A stretch of DNA of 64,000 nucleotides from Loigolactobacillus iwatensis (GTDB lineage: Bacteria; Bacillota; Bacilli; Lactobacillales; Lactobacillaceae). Position 1 is the stretch's first letter; every line of letters begins with the position of its first letter. The notes under the pieces were generated by a model, which had not been told where the DNA came from, ran no database searches, and worked only from the letters and a program-made list of their open reading frames with translations. Positions 46,918 through 56,144 of the stretch are shown here, piece by piece. A program made the translations under genes and the position numbers. Location of the stretch: contig NZ_RHNP01000015.1 in assembly GCF_003950295.1 (NCBI RefSeq), positions 1 through 64,000 of the forward strand, written 5' to 3'.

Positions 46918-46956
46918 ATATTTTAGGCTTATTAGTTTAGTGTAAATATGTTCTAA
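46918..46956 (+). repeat. Dispersed repeat family A, fragment
   Basis: TTTAGGCTTATTAGTTTAGTGTAAATATGTTCTAAAAGTGG keeps the TTTAGTGTAAA core (quoted whole only as coordinates 46921-46961) but the GAAA hairpin is eroded. It lies between phoR and its terminator. Confidence 0.45.
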
Positions 46957-46962
46957 AAGTGG

Positions 46963-47016
46963 AAACTGCGGGTTATCAGTAATGTTATAACTTTACTGAT
47001 AACCCGCAGTTTTTTT
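46963..47016 (+). terminator. Terminator of phoR
   Basis: A perfect 20-bp stem begins AAACTGCGGGTTATC and closes with GATAACCCGCAGTTT, followed by seven T. Confidence 0.9.
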
Positions 47017-47112
47017 GAATAAAATTGGAATCAATATTTATTCAGGCATAGGCATTTTTCTTGCTTTTACCTGTCCAGATAAGGTCCAATTAAGCTAGAG
47101 CATAAACCTCAA

Positions 47113-47151
47113 TTTACATAATTTTTACATTAGAAGTGCTTTATTTTTACG
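47113..47151 (+). promoter_or_regulatory. Pho-box direct repeats before pstS
   Basis: TTTACA at 47113 and 47124 and TTTACG at 47146 are spaced by 11 and 22 bases, the helical phasing of PhoP-type direct-repeat operators. TATAAA at 47166-47171 is the likely -10, placing the repeats at the -35 and upstream, as expected for activation by PhoP. Confidence 0.75.
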
Positions 47152-47190
47152 TTCGTTGGCTAAACTATAAAATGGATAGGGGGGTTAACT

Positions 47191-48051
47191 GTGAAGAAAA
47201 AGATCTTAACTGCTGCGGCGCTTTTAATCAGTCTTATTGGTTTGACAGCTTGTCAGAAACAATCAAGCGGTGAATCAATTACTGCCGTTGGTTCTTCTGC
47301 CTTACAGCCGTTAGTGGAAGCAGCCGGTGAACAGTACAGTAATGACCATTTAGGTAAATTCATTAATGTTCAAGGTGGCGGTTCTGGAACCGGGCTCAGC
47401 CAAATCCAGGCCGGAGCAGTTGATATTGGTAATTCTGATGTGCATGCTGAGGAACAAAGTGGGGTTGACGCAAAAAGATTAGTTGATCATCGTGTTGCAG
47501 TTGTAGGAATCACCCCTGTCGTTAACAAGAAAGTTGGCGTTACTAATTTAAGCTTTGCCCAGTTAAAAGCAATTTTTACGGGCCAGGTCACCAATTGGCG
47601 CCAACTTGGCGGTGCTGACCTACCAATTGTTTTAGTTAATCGTGCCGCGGGTAGTGGCACGCGGATTACCTTTGAAAAATGGGTCATGCAAGGGAGTCAG
47701 GCTAAGCAGGCACAAGAACAGGATTCGACGGGAATGGTGCGGCAAATAGTGGCCTCAACCCCTGGTGCAATCAGTTACCTCGCTTTTTCTTACGTTGATA
47801 AGTCGATTGCTGCGGTAAAAATTAATCATGTTGCTCCAACGGATAAAAATGTTTTAACGAATAAATGGAAAATTTGGTCTTACGAACATATGTATACAAA
47901 AGGGAAACCAACGGGCCTAACTAAAGATTTTATTGCCTACGTGTTGAGTCCTAGAATCCAAGAAAAGGTTTTACCACGTTTAGGTTACATTTCAATTTCA
48001 CAAATGAAGGTTGAGCGTGATGTGACCGGTCACGTTACGAGGAGGTCATAA
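47191..48051 (+). CDS. pstS: Phosphate ABC transporter substrate-binding lipoprotein PstS
   Basis: A 286-residue lipoprotein starting at a GTG after AGGGGGG. The signal peptide ends in the lipobox LTAC with the lipidated Cys21. The phosphate-binding segments GSSALQPL, GGGSGTGLSQIQAG, IGNSDVH and AAGSGTRITFEKW are the PstS ligands. It captures phosphate outside and delivers it to PstCA. First gene of pstS-C-A-B-B-phoU, under Pho-box repeats. Lgt, which attaches its lipid, is encoded at 56144. Confidence 0.94.
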   Translation: MKKKILTAAALLISLIGLTACQKQSSGESITAVGSSALQPLVEAAGEQYSNDHLGKFINVQGGGSGTGLSQIQAGAVDIGNSDVHAEEQSGVDAKRLVDHRVAVVGITPVVNKKVGVTNLSFAQLKAIFTGQVTNWRQLGGADLPIVLVNRAAGSGTRITFEKWVMQGSQAKQAQEQDSTGMVRQIVASTPGAISYLAFSYVDKSIAAVKINHVAPTDKNVLTNKWKIWSYEHMYTKGKPTGLTKDFIAYVLSPRIQEKVLPRLGYISISQMKVERDVTGHVTRRS

Positions 48052-48052
48052 G

Positions 48053-48976
48053 ATGGATCCAATTCGCGAAAGTTTATTAAAAAAGTCGCACCAGAGTAAA
48101 GTTGAACGTTTGGGTAAGTTGGTTAGCTTCTGTTGTATTGCTTTAATTGTGATTATTGTCCTAGCCATCTTTTACTTTGTGGCCTCCCGAGGACTAGCAA
48201 CTTTTTTTCACGATAAAGTAAATTTATTTGATTTTCTAACTAAGGATGTCTGGAATCCAAGCGTAAAAGATGCCCGTGGATTACCTGAAGTTGGTGCCTT
48301 ACCAATGATTGTGGGTTCCTTTTTAGTTACGATTCTGTCCGCCTTAGTAGCGACACCTTTTGCAGTTGGTGGGGCCATTTTTATGACTGAGATCTCACCC
48401 CGACGCGGGATGCAAATTCTGAAACCAGTGACTGAATTATTGGTTGGGATACCATCTGTTGTTTATGGTTTTATTGGTTTATCAGTAGTTGTTCCTTTCG
48501 TGCGCGGAATTTTTGGTGGCACTGGATTTGGTATTTTAGCGGGAACCTTTGTCCTGTTTGTCATGATCTTGCCAACTGTAACCTCCATGAGCGTTGATGC
48601 ACTGCAAGCAGTACCACGTTATTACCGCGAAGCATCGTTAGCATTAGGTGCAACACGTTGGCAAACTATTTATAAGGTTGTTTTGCGAAGTGCGACACCG
48701 GGTATCTTAACGGCAATTGTTTTCGGTATGGCCCGGGCATTTGGGGAGGCTTTAGCCGTTCAAATGGTTATTGGTAACGCGGCCTTGATGCCGCATAATT
48801 TAGTCTCACCGGCTTCAACTTTGACAAGTGTGCTAACAATGGGTATTGGTAATACAATTATGGGCTCACTACAAAATAACGTTCTCTGGTCACTGGCCTT
48901 ATTATTACTATTAATGTCCCTGGTCTTTAATCTACTTATTCGCTTCATTGGTCGAAAGGGGGCGTTGAAGAAATGA
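48053..48976 (+). CDS. pstC: Phosphate ABC transporter permease PstC
   Basis: A 307-residue permease with six membrane helices and the ABC-coupling EAA-like loop EASLALGATRWQTIYKVVLRSATPGI. The loop after the first helix (RGLATFFHDKVNLFDFLTKDVWNP) is typical of PstC. GGAGG precedes the start. Its stop overlaps the pstA start by four bases (ATGA). Confidence 0.94.
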   Translation: MDPIRESLLKKSHQSKVERLGKLVSFCCIALIVIIVLAIFYFVASRGLATFFHDKVNLFDFLTKDVWNPSVKDARGLPEVGALPMIVGSFLVTILSALVATPFAVGGAIFMTEISPRRGMQILKPVTELLVGIPSVVYGFIGLSVVVPFVRGIFGGTGFGILAGTFVLFVMILPTVTSMSVDALQAVPRYYREASLALGATRWQTIYKVVLRSATPGILTAIVFGMARAFGEALAVQMVIGNAALMPHNLVSPASTLTSVLTMGIGNTIMGSLQNNVLWSLALLLLLMSLVFNLLIRFIGRKGALKK

Positions 48977-49860
48977 ACGTCAAACGGCAAGATAAAATCG
49001 CAACAGTTGTCCTTTACCTAATTTCCGGAATGATTATTTTAATTTTGGCCGCTCTACTACTTTATATTTTGGCCGCTGGCTTACCCCACGTTTCTTGGCA
49101 TTTTTTAACTTCTCCGGCCCGGGCATTTGAAGCCGGCGGTGGGATTGGTATTCAGTTGTTTAATTCGTTATACTTACTCGTTTTAGCAATGTTGATTTCA
49201 ATGCCAATTTCCTTAGGTGCAGGAATTTATTTATCAGAATACGCTAAGAAAAATTGGCGTACAACTTTCGTCCAAACGGCAATTGAAATTCTAAGTTCGT
49301 TACCATCAGTTGTTGTTGGCCTGTTTGGTTTCTTGATTTTTGTTGTTCAGTTTAAGTTTGGTTTTTCAATCCTGTCTGGCGCACTGGCACTGACTTTCTT
49401 TAATTTACCGCTATTGACGCGAAATGTAGAAGAATCGTTGGCCAGTGTTCAAGGTAGCCAACGTGAGGCCGGTTTAGCACTAGGCCTATCCCGTTTTGAA
49501 ACTGTGACGCGGGTTATTGTTCCTGAAGCATTACCCGGCATTACGACAGGGATGATTCTTGGGGCCGGACGTGTTTTTGGTGAAGCCGCAGCTTTGATCT
49601 ACACTGCAGGACAGAGTGCGCCGGCACTGGATTTTAGCAATTGGAATCCTTTTTACATTGCCAGTCCCTTAAATCCATTACGGCCTGCCGAAACACTAGC
49701 CGTTCACATTTGGAAAATTAATTCAGAAGGTATTATGCCAGATGTTGCGGCGGTTTCTGCGGGAGCTTCGGCAGTCTTGGTGATTGTGGTCTTAATTTTT
49801 AATCTCAGTGCGCGTTGGTTTGGAAAATGGTTATTTAAAAAAATGACCGGAGGCGACTAA
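48973..49860 (+). CDS. pstA: Phosphate ABC transporter permease PstA
   Basis: A 295-residue permease with six membrane helices. Its coupling loop reads EAGLALGLSRFETVTRVIVPEALPGI, and LSSLPSVVVGLFGF and PSVVVG-type segments mark the Pst permeases. It pairs with PstC to form the channel. The start lies within the pstC stop, showing coupling; pstB1 follows after two bases. Confidence 0.94.
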   Translation: MNVKRQDKIATVVLYLISGMIILILAALLLYILAAGLPHVSWHFLTSPARAFEAGGGIGIQLFNSLYLLVLAMLISMPISLGAGIYLSEYAKKNWRTTFVQTAIEILSSLPSVVVGLFGFLIFVVQFKFGFSILSGALALTFFNLPLLTRNVEESLASVQGSQREAGLALGLSRFETVTRVIVPEALPGITTGMILGAGRVFGEAAALIYTAGQSAPALDFSNWNPFYIASPLNPLRPAETLAVHIWKINSEGIMPDVAAVSAGASAVLVIVVLIFNLSARWFGKWLFKKMTGGD

Positions 49861-49862
49861 GA

Positions 49863-50672
49863 ATGCAAAAATACGATGTAACCAAGACTGCGATTAAAAC
49901 TTTTTCGCAACCAGAACACGAGATTGCTTTACAAACTAATGATTTACACGTTTATTATGGGGACCATGAACAGATTAAAGGTGTTGCTTTGCAGTTTGAA
50001 CGGTATAAAATTTCGGCAATCATTGGTCCTTCTGGTTCAGGAAAATCAACGTATTTACGGGCGTTGAACCGGATGAATGATGAGATTCAATCTGCGAAGG
50101 TTACCGGCTCAATTATGTACCGTGATTTGGATGTGAATTCTCCGCAAGTTGATGTTTATGAAATGCGTAAACACATTGGAATGGTATTTCAGCGGCCGAA
50201 TCCATTTGCAAAATCAATTTATGATAACATTGCCTTTGCCTTACGCCGCCATGGAATTAAAAAGAAGGCGACATTAGACGAAATAGTGGAAAAAACATTG
50301 CGTCAGGCAGGTCTTTGGAAAGAGGTTAAAGATAGCCTATCCAAAAGTGCCTTAGCACTTTCGGGCGGGCAACAACAACGTTTATGTATTGCGCGTGCGT
50401 TAGCCTTGAAACCGGATATCTTATTACTTGATGAGCCTGCTAGTGCGCTTGATCCAATTTCCACAAGTGTCGTGGAAGATACGTTAACCCAATTAAAAAA
50501 AGATTACACGTTAATCGTTGTGACCCATAATATGCAGCAGGCTGCCCGAATTAGCGACTATACGGCGTTCTTTTATGACGGTTACGCCTTGGAATATGGT
50601 GCAACAAATCAAATTTTTACGCAGCCAAAGCTTAAGGCAACTGATGATTATATCTCGGGAAATTTTGGCTAA
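49863..50672 (+). CDS. pstB: Phosphate ABC transporter ATPase PstB, first copy
   Basis: A 269-residue ABC ATPase: Walker A GPSGSGKST near 51-59, the PstB-specific LRALNRMNDEI, Q-loop GMVFQRPNPF, signature [15 protein letters not shown], Walker B ILLLDEPASALDP and the H-loop [13 protein letters not shown]. An N-terminal extension of about 20 residues distinguishes it from the second copy. Tandem pstB genes are common in Firmicutes and may form a heterodimer. Confidence 0.94.
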   Translation: MQKYDVTKTAIKTFSQPEHEIALQTNDLHVYYGDHEQIKGVALQFERYKISAIIGPSGSGKSTYLRALNRMNDEIQSAKVTGSIMYRDLDVNSPQVDVYEMRKHIGMVFQRPNPFAKSIYDNIAFALRRHGIKKKATLDEIVEKTLRQAGLWKEVKDSLSKSALALSGGQQQRLCIARALALKPDILLLDEPASALDPISTSVVEDTLTQLKKDYTLIVVTHNMQQAARISDYTAFFYDGYALEYGATNQIFTQPKLKATDDYISGNFG

Positions 50673-50709
50673 TTAGCATAAGGCGCAGCAAATGGAGGGG
50701 TGTAGTTAA

Positions 50710-51465
50710 ATGACTGCTATTATCGAAACCAACGACACACATTTATATTACGGAAAAAAAGAGGCACTAAAGGGAATTAGTATGGCTTTTACTGCCAACG
50801 AAATTACGGCATTAATTGGCCCCTCTGGTTGTGGTAAATCAATACTGCTCAGAACGTTGAATCGAATGAATGATTTAATTCCTAACGTCACGATAACTGG
50901 AAAGGTCACCTTAAACGGACAAGATATTTACGCGCCAGAAATGGATATAGTGGAATTACGAAAGGAAGTTGGCATGGTTTTTCAACAGCCAAATCCGTTT
51001 CCTTTCTCGGTTTATGATAACGTCGTTTATGGACTCCGCTTAGCCGGTATTCATGATAAAGGACAATTGGATGAGGCCGTTGAAACAAGTTTAAAGGCTG
51101 CTTCAGTTTGGGAAGAGACGAAGGATGTTTTGCACCAAAGTGCTTTGGCCTTATCTGGTGGCCAACAGCAACGCGTTTGTATTGCTAGAGTTTTGGCCGT
51201 TAAGCCGGCCGTTATTTTACTAGATGAACCGACCAGTGCCTTAGATCCAATTTCTAGTTCTAAAATCGAAACCATGTTGCTGACTTTGAAAAAGGACTAT
51301 TCAATTATTTTAGTAACGCATAATATGCAGCAGGCTGGCCGAATATCTGACCGAACGGCGTTCTTTTTGGATGGTCGTCTAGTCGAATATACCAACACAA
51401 CAAAATTTTTCACCAATCCAAACAAACAAGAAAGTGAAGATTATATTTCTGGTCGTTTTGGTTAA
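50710..51465 (+). CDS. pstB: Phosphate ABC transporter ATPase PstB, second copy
   Basis: A 251-residue PstB paralogue with GPSGCGKSI (Walker A; the residue after Ser is Ile where Thr is usual, while the Mg-binding Ser is kept), [25 protein letters not shown], signature [15 protein letters not shown], and [20 protein letters not shown] precedes the start. It lies 37 bases after the first copy and before phoU in the same operon. Confidence 0.94.
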   Translation: MTAIIETNDTHLYYGKKEALKGISMAFTANEITALIGPSGCGKSILLRTLNRMNDLIPNVTITGKVTLNGQDIYAPEMDIVELRKEVGMVFQQPNPFPFSVYDNVVYGLRLAGIHDKGQLDEAVETSLKAASVWEETKDVLHQSALALSGGQQQRVCIARVLAVKPAVILLDEPTSALDPISSSKIETMLLTLKKDYSIILVTHNMQQAGRISDRTAFFLDGRLVEYTNTTKFFTNPNKQESEDYISGRFG

Positions 51466-51569
51466 AAAAAGGATTGCGGTAAAAATTGTTAACCATTAAT
51501 ATCAATATCGTCTAGAGGCACAGTTTTATGTTTAAACAAAAAACCTTAGAAATTGAGGAGGAGTCAATA

Positions 51570-52244
51570 ATGCGCGAAATTTTTGGCAGCGAGTTACAAG
51601 AGCTACACACGCGTTTTTCCGAAATGGGAATGATGGTTAATGAGGCAATCTACAATGCTGTTAAGGCCTTTGTCGATCATGATCGCGAATTGGCACAGAA
51701 AGTAATAAACAATGATAATCAAATTAATGCACGGGAAGTCGATCTTGAACAACGAAGTTTTGAAATGATTGCTTTACAGCAACCAGTAACCTCTGATTTA
51801 CGAATGATTGTGACGATTATGAAAGCGAGTAGTGATTTGGAACGAATGGGTGACCACGCTGTTAGTATTGCCCGGTCGACAATTCGCGTAAAAGGTAATC
51901 CACGTGTTCCCGAAATTGAAGCGGATATTGCAAAGATGGCCCGTTTTGTTGAGAAAATGGTGACCGCTATCTTAGATGCCTACGTTAAAACAGATGCCAA
52001 AAAGGCAAAAAAAATTGCTGGTCAAGATAAAAAAGTGAATCAGGCCTTTCAGGATATTTACACGGATTGCATTAAACAAATGCAGCAATCACCTGAAACT
52101 GTTATTGGCAGTTCTGACTACATGATGGTGGCCAGTTATTTAGAACGAATTGGTGATTACGTGACCAACTTGAGTGAATGGATCATTTATTTAAAGACTA
52201 ATAAGATTGTTGAATTAAATAATAATGATAATGAAAGAATGTAA
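51570..52244 (+). CDS. phoU: Phosphate signalling protein PhoU
   Basis: A 224-residue all-helical protein made of two PhoU three-helix bundles, with the metal-binding SSDLERMGDHAVSIAR and SYLERIGDYVTNLSEW repeats. It couples Pst transport to PhoR and lowers Pho signalling when phosphate is plentiful. I chose the ATG at 51570 after GAGGAGG; an upstream frame extension from 51528 is not family-like. Last gene of the pst operon; a terminator follows. Confidence 0.94.
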   Translation: MREIFGSELQELHTRFSEMGMMVNEAIYNAVKAFVDHDRELAQKVINNDNQINAREVDLEQRSFEMIALQQPVTSDLRMIVTIMKASSDLERMGDHAVSIARSTIRVKGNPRVPEIEADIAKMARFVEKMVTAILDAYVKTDAKKAKKIAGQDKKVNQAFQDIYTDCIKQMQQSPETVIGSSDYMMVASYLERIGDYVTNLSEWIIYLKTNKIVELNNNDNERM

Positions 52245-52248
52245 TCTA

Positions 52249-52294
52249 AACGGCGAAATAAATTGGTGCTGACCAAATTATTTCGCCGGTTTTA
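52249..52294 (+). terminator. Terminator of the pst operon
   Basis: AACGGCGAAATAAATTGG pairs with CCAAATTATTTCGCCGGTT (one bulge), followed by TTATT. Confidence 0.8.
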
Positions 52295-52430
52295 TTGGCA
52301 CAGGTGTTTATCAGTGCTTTAGACCAACTGCTTAGCAGAAAATCCAACTTAGGCCCTATGTTTTTTGGAACGGTTCAAGCGATAATAGACTCATAGCAAA
52401 AAGAAGTCATGCTTAAGGAGGCTATTAGCC

Positions 52431-53909
52431 ATGAATGAACGTGAACGAATTTTAGACTTAGTAAAAAAAGGGATCATTTCAACTGATGAAGCTTTGAGCT
52501 TATTAGAAAATAGCGCCAAAGATAAAAGTACCGCAGAACAACAGACGACAACGAAGGTAACACCAGAGAAATCAACTGAGGAACAATCAACAGATAAAAA
52601 AAATGAGCAGGAACAAGATGAATTAGCTAATGAAGTTGAAGAACTTCAAACTAAGACACAACAGATTAATGAACAATTAACCCAGAATACTCGCGATTTA
52701 AAGACTCAGCAAGAACACTTACAGGTTTTGAATACAATGGAAGATTTAGAAACGTTATCCACCGAAAAAGTTCAAGATCGGGATGAGACAAAAGAAAAGA
52801 TTGGCCAATTAGAAAGCAAGCAGGCTAATTTAACTGATTCAAAGCGTCACTTACAGCATGAACTGGCTGCAAAGCGTCACGAACAACGGGATAAAATTAA
52901 AAATCACTTGGCCGACAAACTTAATTTAGGTGACGAGTGGCGGGACAACGCAACGGATACGTTAAATCAAGTGGGCGAAAAAGTTGGTGAGGCTGGCAGT
53001 CAGTTTGGTCAGTTCATTAAGGGTACGGCACAGACGATTATGGATAACGTTGACTGGAAAGACGTTAACATTAAGGTACCTGGTATTGCGACAACAAAAT
53101 TTGAACATGAGTTTAATTACGCTGACACGACGGCCTCAATCTTAGATGTTAAGGTTGCTAACGGGGACGTTAAGCTGAAGACTTGGGATGGTAATGACAT
53201 TAAGGTCAGTGTTAGCGGTAAGCTGTACGGTAAGATGGCAGACGTTAGTCCGTTAGAAAATTTCTTACAGCGGAGTGAGATTGCGATTGATGCAGATGTT
53301 TTTACCTTTAAAGTGCCAAATAAGCGAATTCAGGCCAATCTAACCTTCTACCTACCTAAGCGGACCTATGATCACACCACAATTAAGTTATTAAATGGTG
53401 ACGTTGATCTAACCGATTTTGAGGGCGAAGATTTATATATTAAGAGCACCAATGGCCAGATGACGTTTACTGGCGTTAATGCCTCAATGCTTGAAGTTGA
53501 AGGCGTTAATGGTAATATTAAGGTAAATGGTGGTCGTTTGATTGATGCCTTATTAAATACAATTAACGGTGAGGTTAAATTCATGAGTAACGCTGAGTCA
53601 GTAGAATTGACCACTGTTAATGGTGAGGTTAAGGCTACTGTTAATGAAACAACGTTAACCAAGTTGGTCGCCAGCTCTGTTAATGGTAACGTCAAAATTG
53701 CTTTGCCAGAGGATCTAGCAGTTACTGGCCAAACTAAGACACGTTTTGGCGCGATCAAATCACGTTTAAGCGAAGTCACGGTAACTAATGAACGGCATAA
53801 TACCGGTAATTCAGTTTACGATTTTGAACGTGATCTTAGCACGCCACCGGCAAAGTTAACTTTAAGTACAACTTCAGGGAATATTTTATTAAAGAATACT
53901 AAGGCGTAG
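52431..53909 (+). CDS. liaX: LiaX/YvlB-like envelope stress protein (DUF4097)
   Basis: A 492-residue protein without a signal peptide. An N-terminal SHOCT-like helical hairpin (MNERERILDLVKKGIISTDEALSLLE) is followed by a long charged coiled coil (about 35-160), a short helix region and a C-terminal beta-helix of DUF4097 repeats (about 225-490; recurring VNGNVK/INGEVK/TNGQM turns). This is the layout of enterococcal LiaX, which senses daptomycin and antimicrobial peptides, and of Bacillus YvlB. AAGGAGG precedes the ATG. It heads an operon with three small membrane proteins. LiaFSR genes are not in the window. Confidence 0.82.
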   Translation: MNERERILDLVKKGIISTDEALSLLENSAKDKSTAEQQTTTKVTPEKSTEEQSTDKKNEQEQDELANEVEELQTKTQQINEQLTQNTRDLKTQQEHLQVLNTMEDLETLSTEKVQDRDETKEKIGQLESKQANLTDSKRHLQHELAAKRHEQRDKIKNHLADKLNLGDEWRDNATDTLNQVGEKVGEAGSQFGQFIKGTAQTIMDNVDWKDVNIKVPGIATTKFEHEFNYADTTASILDVKVANGDVKLKTWDGNDIKVSVSGKLYGKMADVSPLENFLQRSEIAIDADVFTFKVPNKRIQANLTFYLPKRTYDHTTIKLLNGDVDLTDFEGEDLYIKSTNGQMTFTGVNASMLEVEGVNGNIKVNGGRLIDALLNTINGEVKFMSNAESVELTTVNGEVKATVNETTLTKLVASSVNGNVKIALPEDLAVTGQTKTRFGAIKSRLSEVTVTNERHNTGNSVYDFERDLSTPPAKLTLSTTSGNILLKNTKA

Positions 53910-53931
53910 TTTAGATGATTAAGGAGTGTAA

Positions 53932-54180
53932 ATGATGCAGGCAAAAAGATTAGTAAAATCAAACAACCGGATTTTAAGTGGCGTTTTAGGAGGCATTGCG
54001 GACTATTTCAATTTAGATAAGACATTGGTTCGCTTGATTTATGCTGCCGCGGGGCTACTCACGGGCGTTGTACCTGCTGTTGTTATTTACCTCATTTTAG
54101 CGCTTGTCATGGCTGATGATCAGACTCCAAAGCAGACAACGACTGATCAAAGCCATGATGATGATTGGAGTGATTTCTAA
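53932..54180 (+). CDS. PspC domain membrane protein (YvlC/LiaY-like)
   Basis: An 82-residue PspC-domain protein: KRLVKSNNRILSGVLGGIADYFNLDKTLVRLIY is the PspC signature, given here in part by residues 4-36, followed by one membrane hairpin (about 37-62) and a polar tail ending DDDWSDF. PspC proteins take part in membrane stress responses; in enterococci LiaY has this domain and works with LiaX. It lies 22 bases after the liaX-like gene and overlaps the next start by one base. A second ATG one codon in is equally placed. Confidence 0.85.
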   Translation: MMQAKRLVKSNNRILSGVLGGIADYFNLDKTLVRLIYAAAGLLTGVVPAVVIYLILALVMADDQTPKQTTTDQSHDDDWSDF

Positions 54181-54473
54181 TGATGTTTTTACTATTACTA
54201 TTATTGGGCGCAATGATGCTCGTCTTTAGTCCAGCAATTGCACTTGTTTTATTGTTGGTCTTGTTGCTTTGGTTGCCATTACGATTTTTAGCCGTTCCAA
54301 TTTTATTAATCGTTATTTTCCATTTAGTAACAAAGAAGAATCATCATAATTACCATCATCGCCACTATAATTGGCGCCAAAGTAATTACCGCACGCAACC
54401 ACATTCGGCTGGCCGAGAACGTAAGGCGGCCCGAGATGTTAAAGTAGAAGACGATGACTGGAGTGATTTTTAA
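54180..54473 (+). CDS. Small membrane protein with DDDWSDF tail
   Basis: A 97-residue protein I do not recognise as a named family. Residues 1-48 are almost entirely hydrophobic (two adjacent membrane segments), residues 52-70 are rich in His, Tyr and Asn (KKNHHNYHHRHYNW), and the tail is charged and ends DDDWSDF, identical to the last seven residues of the PspC-type protein upstream. Start and stop both overlap the neighbouring genes by one base, so translation is coupled. A role together with the PspC protein is inferred from the shared tail. Confidence 0.75.
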   Translation: MMFLLLLLLGAMMLVFSPAIALVLLLVLLLWLPLRFLAVPILLIVIFHLVTKKNHHNYHHRHYNWRQSNYRTQPHSAGRERKAARDVKVEDDDWSDF

Positions 54474-54823
54474 TGGGTTTTTGGCAGCGAATTTTGGTGA
54501 ATGCCATTATCTTTTTGGCAATTGCTGGTTTTTTCCCCAACGCCCTCTTTGTTTCTAGTATTTGGATGGCCATCGGCGCTAGTTTAGTCCTGGGAATTTT
54601 AAATGCCCTGGTTAAACCTATCCTGACGCTTCTTTCTCTGCCCATCACACTATTAACATTGGGTCTATTCAGTATTATCATCAACGCGATTATGTTGCGC
54701 TTAACTGCCTTTTTCGTTGGGAGTGGTTTTGCTTTCAGCAGTTTTAGTTCAGCAATACTAGTTGCGATTGTTATTTCATTAGTTAATATGATCATTAGTA
54801 GTCATTTTGGTCGGGCGGCATAA
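54473..54823 (+). CDS. Phage holin family membrane protein (YvlD/LiaZ-like)
   Basis: A 116-residue protein with four membrane segments and the ILNALVKPILTLLSLPITLLTLGLFSIIINA core of the YvlD (phage holin family 4) group. In Bacillus yvlABCD and enterococcal liaXYZ this protein is the last of the operon, as here. It has no proven holin function. The start overlaps the preceding stop by one base; a strong terminator follows. Confidence 0.85.
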   Translation: MGFWQRILVNAIIFLAIAGFFPNALFVSSIWMAIGASLVLGILNALVKPILTLLSLPITLLTLGLFSIIINAIMLRLTAFFVGSGFAFSSFSSAILVAIVISLVNMIISSHFGRAA

Positions 54824-54831
54824 CTAAATAA

Positions 54832-54882
54832 ATGGGTAGTCGAGACAAAATAGATTTTTTGTCCTGGCTACCCATTTTTTTG
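54832..54882 (+). terminator. Terminator of the liaX-like operon
   Basis: AAATGGGTAGTCGAGACAAAA pairs imperfectly with TTTTGTCCTGGCTACCCATTT (coordinates 54832-54852 and 54858-54878), followed by T residues. Confidence 0.85.
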
Positions 54883-54887
54883 ATTAT

Positions 54888-54930
54888 TAGGGGGAACGTT
54901 TAGGCCAAATTAGTTAAAAAAATTCCAACA
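54888..54930 (-). repeat. Dispersed repeat family A, fragment
   Basis: On the minus strand AACTAATTTGGCCTAAACGTTCC matches the CTAATTTGGTGTAAACGT core; the hairpin part and ends are missing or replaced. The rest of the spacer to hprK carries only an extended -10 (TGTTAAAAT at 55052-55060). Confidence 0.45.
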
Positions 54931-55106
54931 GAAGTTGTTTTTAAATGTGGTTACTTTTGACATAATGTCTTTTACTTTGTATGTTGATCTTAGTAAGTGC
55001 AGTCTTTATATAGTAATTCATTAGAAAAGCAGTGCAGGGACCATGTGGCAATGTTAAAATAAAGAATATTGTTGTTTAATTACTTTTTATGATAGGAGCA
55101 ATTGTA

Positions 55107-56144
55107 ATGGTTGAAAGTGTTAAAGTCAGCGAGCTTGTTGACCGTGCTAAACTCAAAGTTTATGCAGGCCAAGAATTTTTAGAGCAGCGCGGCATTACGG
55201 TCAGTGATATTTCCCGACCGGGCTTAGAATTAACCGGGTATTTTAATTATTATCCCCACGAACGAATTCAATTATTTGGTCGGACTGAGATTTCTTTCGT
55301 AAAAAAAATGACACCTGAAGAACGGTTGATGATTTTTAGAAAAATGGCTGCTGAAGATACGCCAGCGTTTGTTGTCTCCCGGTCATTAGCGGCACCAGAT
55401 GAATTATATCAAGCAGCCAAGGACGCCAAAATTCCGGTGTTGGGTTCAAAACTTGCGACGACTCGTTTATCAAGTTTGATGACCGATTATTTGGATGGCC
55501 GCCTAGCTGAACGACGGTCAATTCACGGCGTTTTGGTAGATATTTACGGAATTGGTGTCTTAATTACTGGTGATTCAGGAGTTGGTAAAAGTGAAACTGC
55601 TTTGGAATTAGTTAAGCGGGGCCACCGGCTAATTGCCGATGATCGGGTTGAAGTTTATGAACAGGATGAACAAACTTTAGTTGGTGAAGCACCAGCTATT
55701 TTACGCCATCTGCTTGAAATTCGAGGTATTGGTATTATTGATGTCATGAATTTATTTGGCGCCGGTGCAGTTCGTAGTGATACACCAATTCAATTAGTGG
55801 TTCATTTGGAGACTTGGACGCCAGAAAAGAACTTTGATCGTTTAGGTAACGGTGAAGAAGCAATGCAAATCTTTGACGTTACGTTACCACGGGTTACGAT
55901 TCCGGTTAAAACTGGACGTAATTTGGCGATTATTATTGAAGTTGCGGCGATGAATTTCCGGGCCCGAGCAATGGGTTATGATGCAACGAAGACGTTTGAA
56001 TCTAATTTGAATCAATTGATTCAAAAAAATTCGGCAGTTGACGAAGCAGCAGATGCAACACCAAATACAACAACTAAACCGAATAATGGTGCTAGTTTAA
56101 AGCCGAAAACAGATGAAACAAAGAAAGGTGGTGCTGACGCCTAA
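55107..56144 (+). CDS. hprK: HPr kinase/phosphorylase
   Basis: A 345-residue HprK. The N-terminal domain covers about 1-130; the kinase domain has Walker [11 protein letters not shown] near 153-162, the HprK signature [21 protein letters not shown] and the C-terminal phosphorylase-type segment [18 protein letters not shown]. It phosphorylates HPr on Ser46 in response to glycolytic metabolites and so controls CcpA-mediated repression. I chose the ATG at 55107 after ATAGGAG. A Thr/Lys/Pro-rich tail of about 35 residues follows the catalytic core. It overlaps lgt by one base. Confidence 0.95.
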   Translation: MVESVKVSELVDRAKLKVYAGQEFLEQRGITVSDISRPGLELTGYFNYYPHERIQLFGRTEISFVKKMTPEERLMIFRKMAAEDTPAFVVSRSLAAPDELYQAAKDAKIPVLGSKLATTRLSSLMTDYLDGRLAERRSIHGVLVDIYGIGVLITGDSGVGKSETALELVKRGHRLIADDRVEVYEQDEQTLVGEAPAILRHLLEIRGIGIIDVMNLFGAGAVRSDTPIQLVVHLETWTPEKNFDRLGNGEEAMQIFDVTLPRVTIPVKTGRNLAIIIEVAAMNFRARAMGYDATKTFESNLNQLIQKNSAVDEAADATPNTTTKPNNGASLKPKTDETKKGGADA

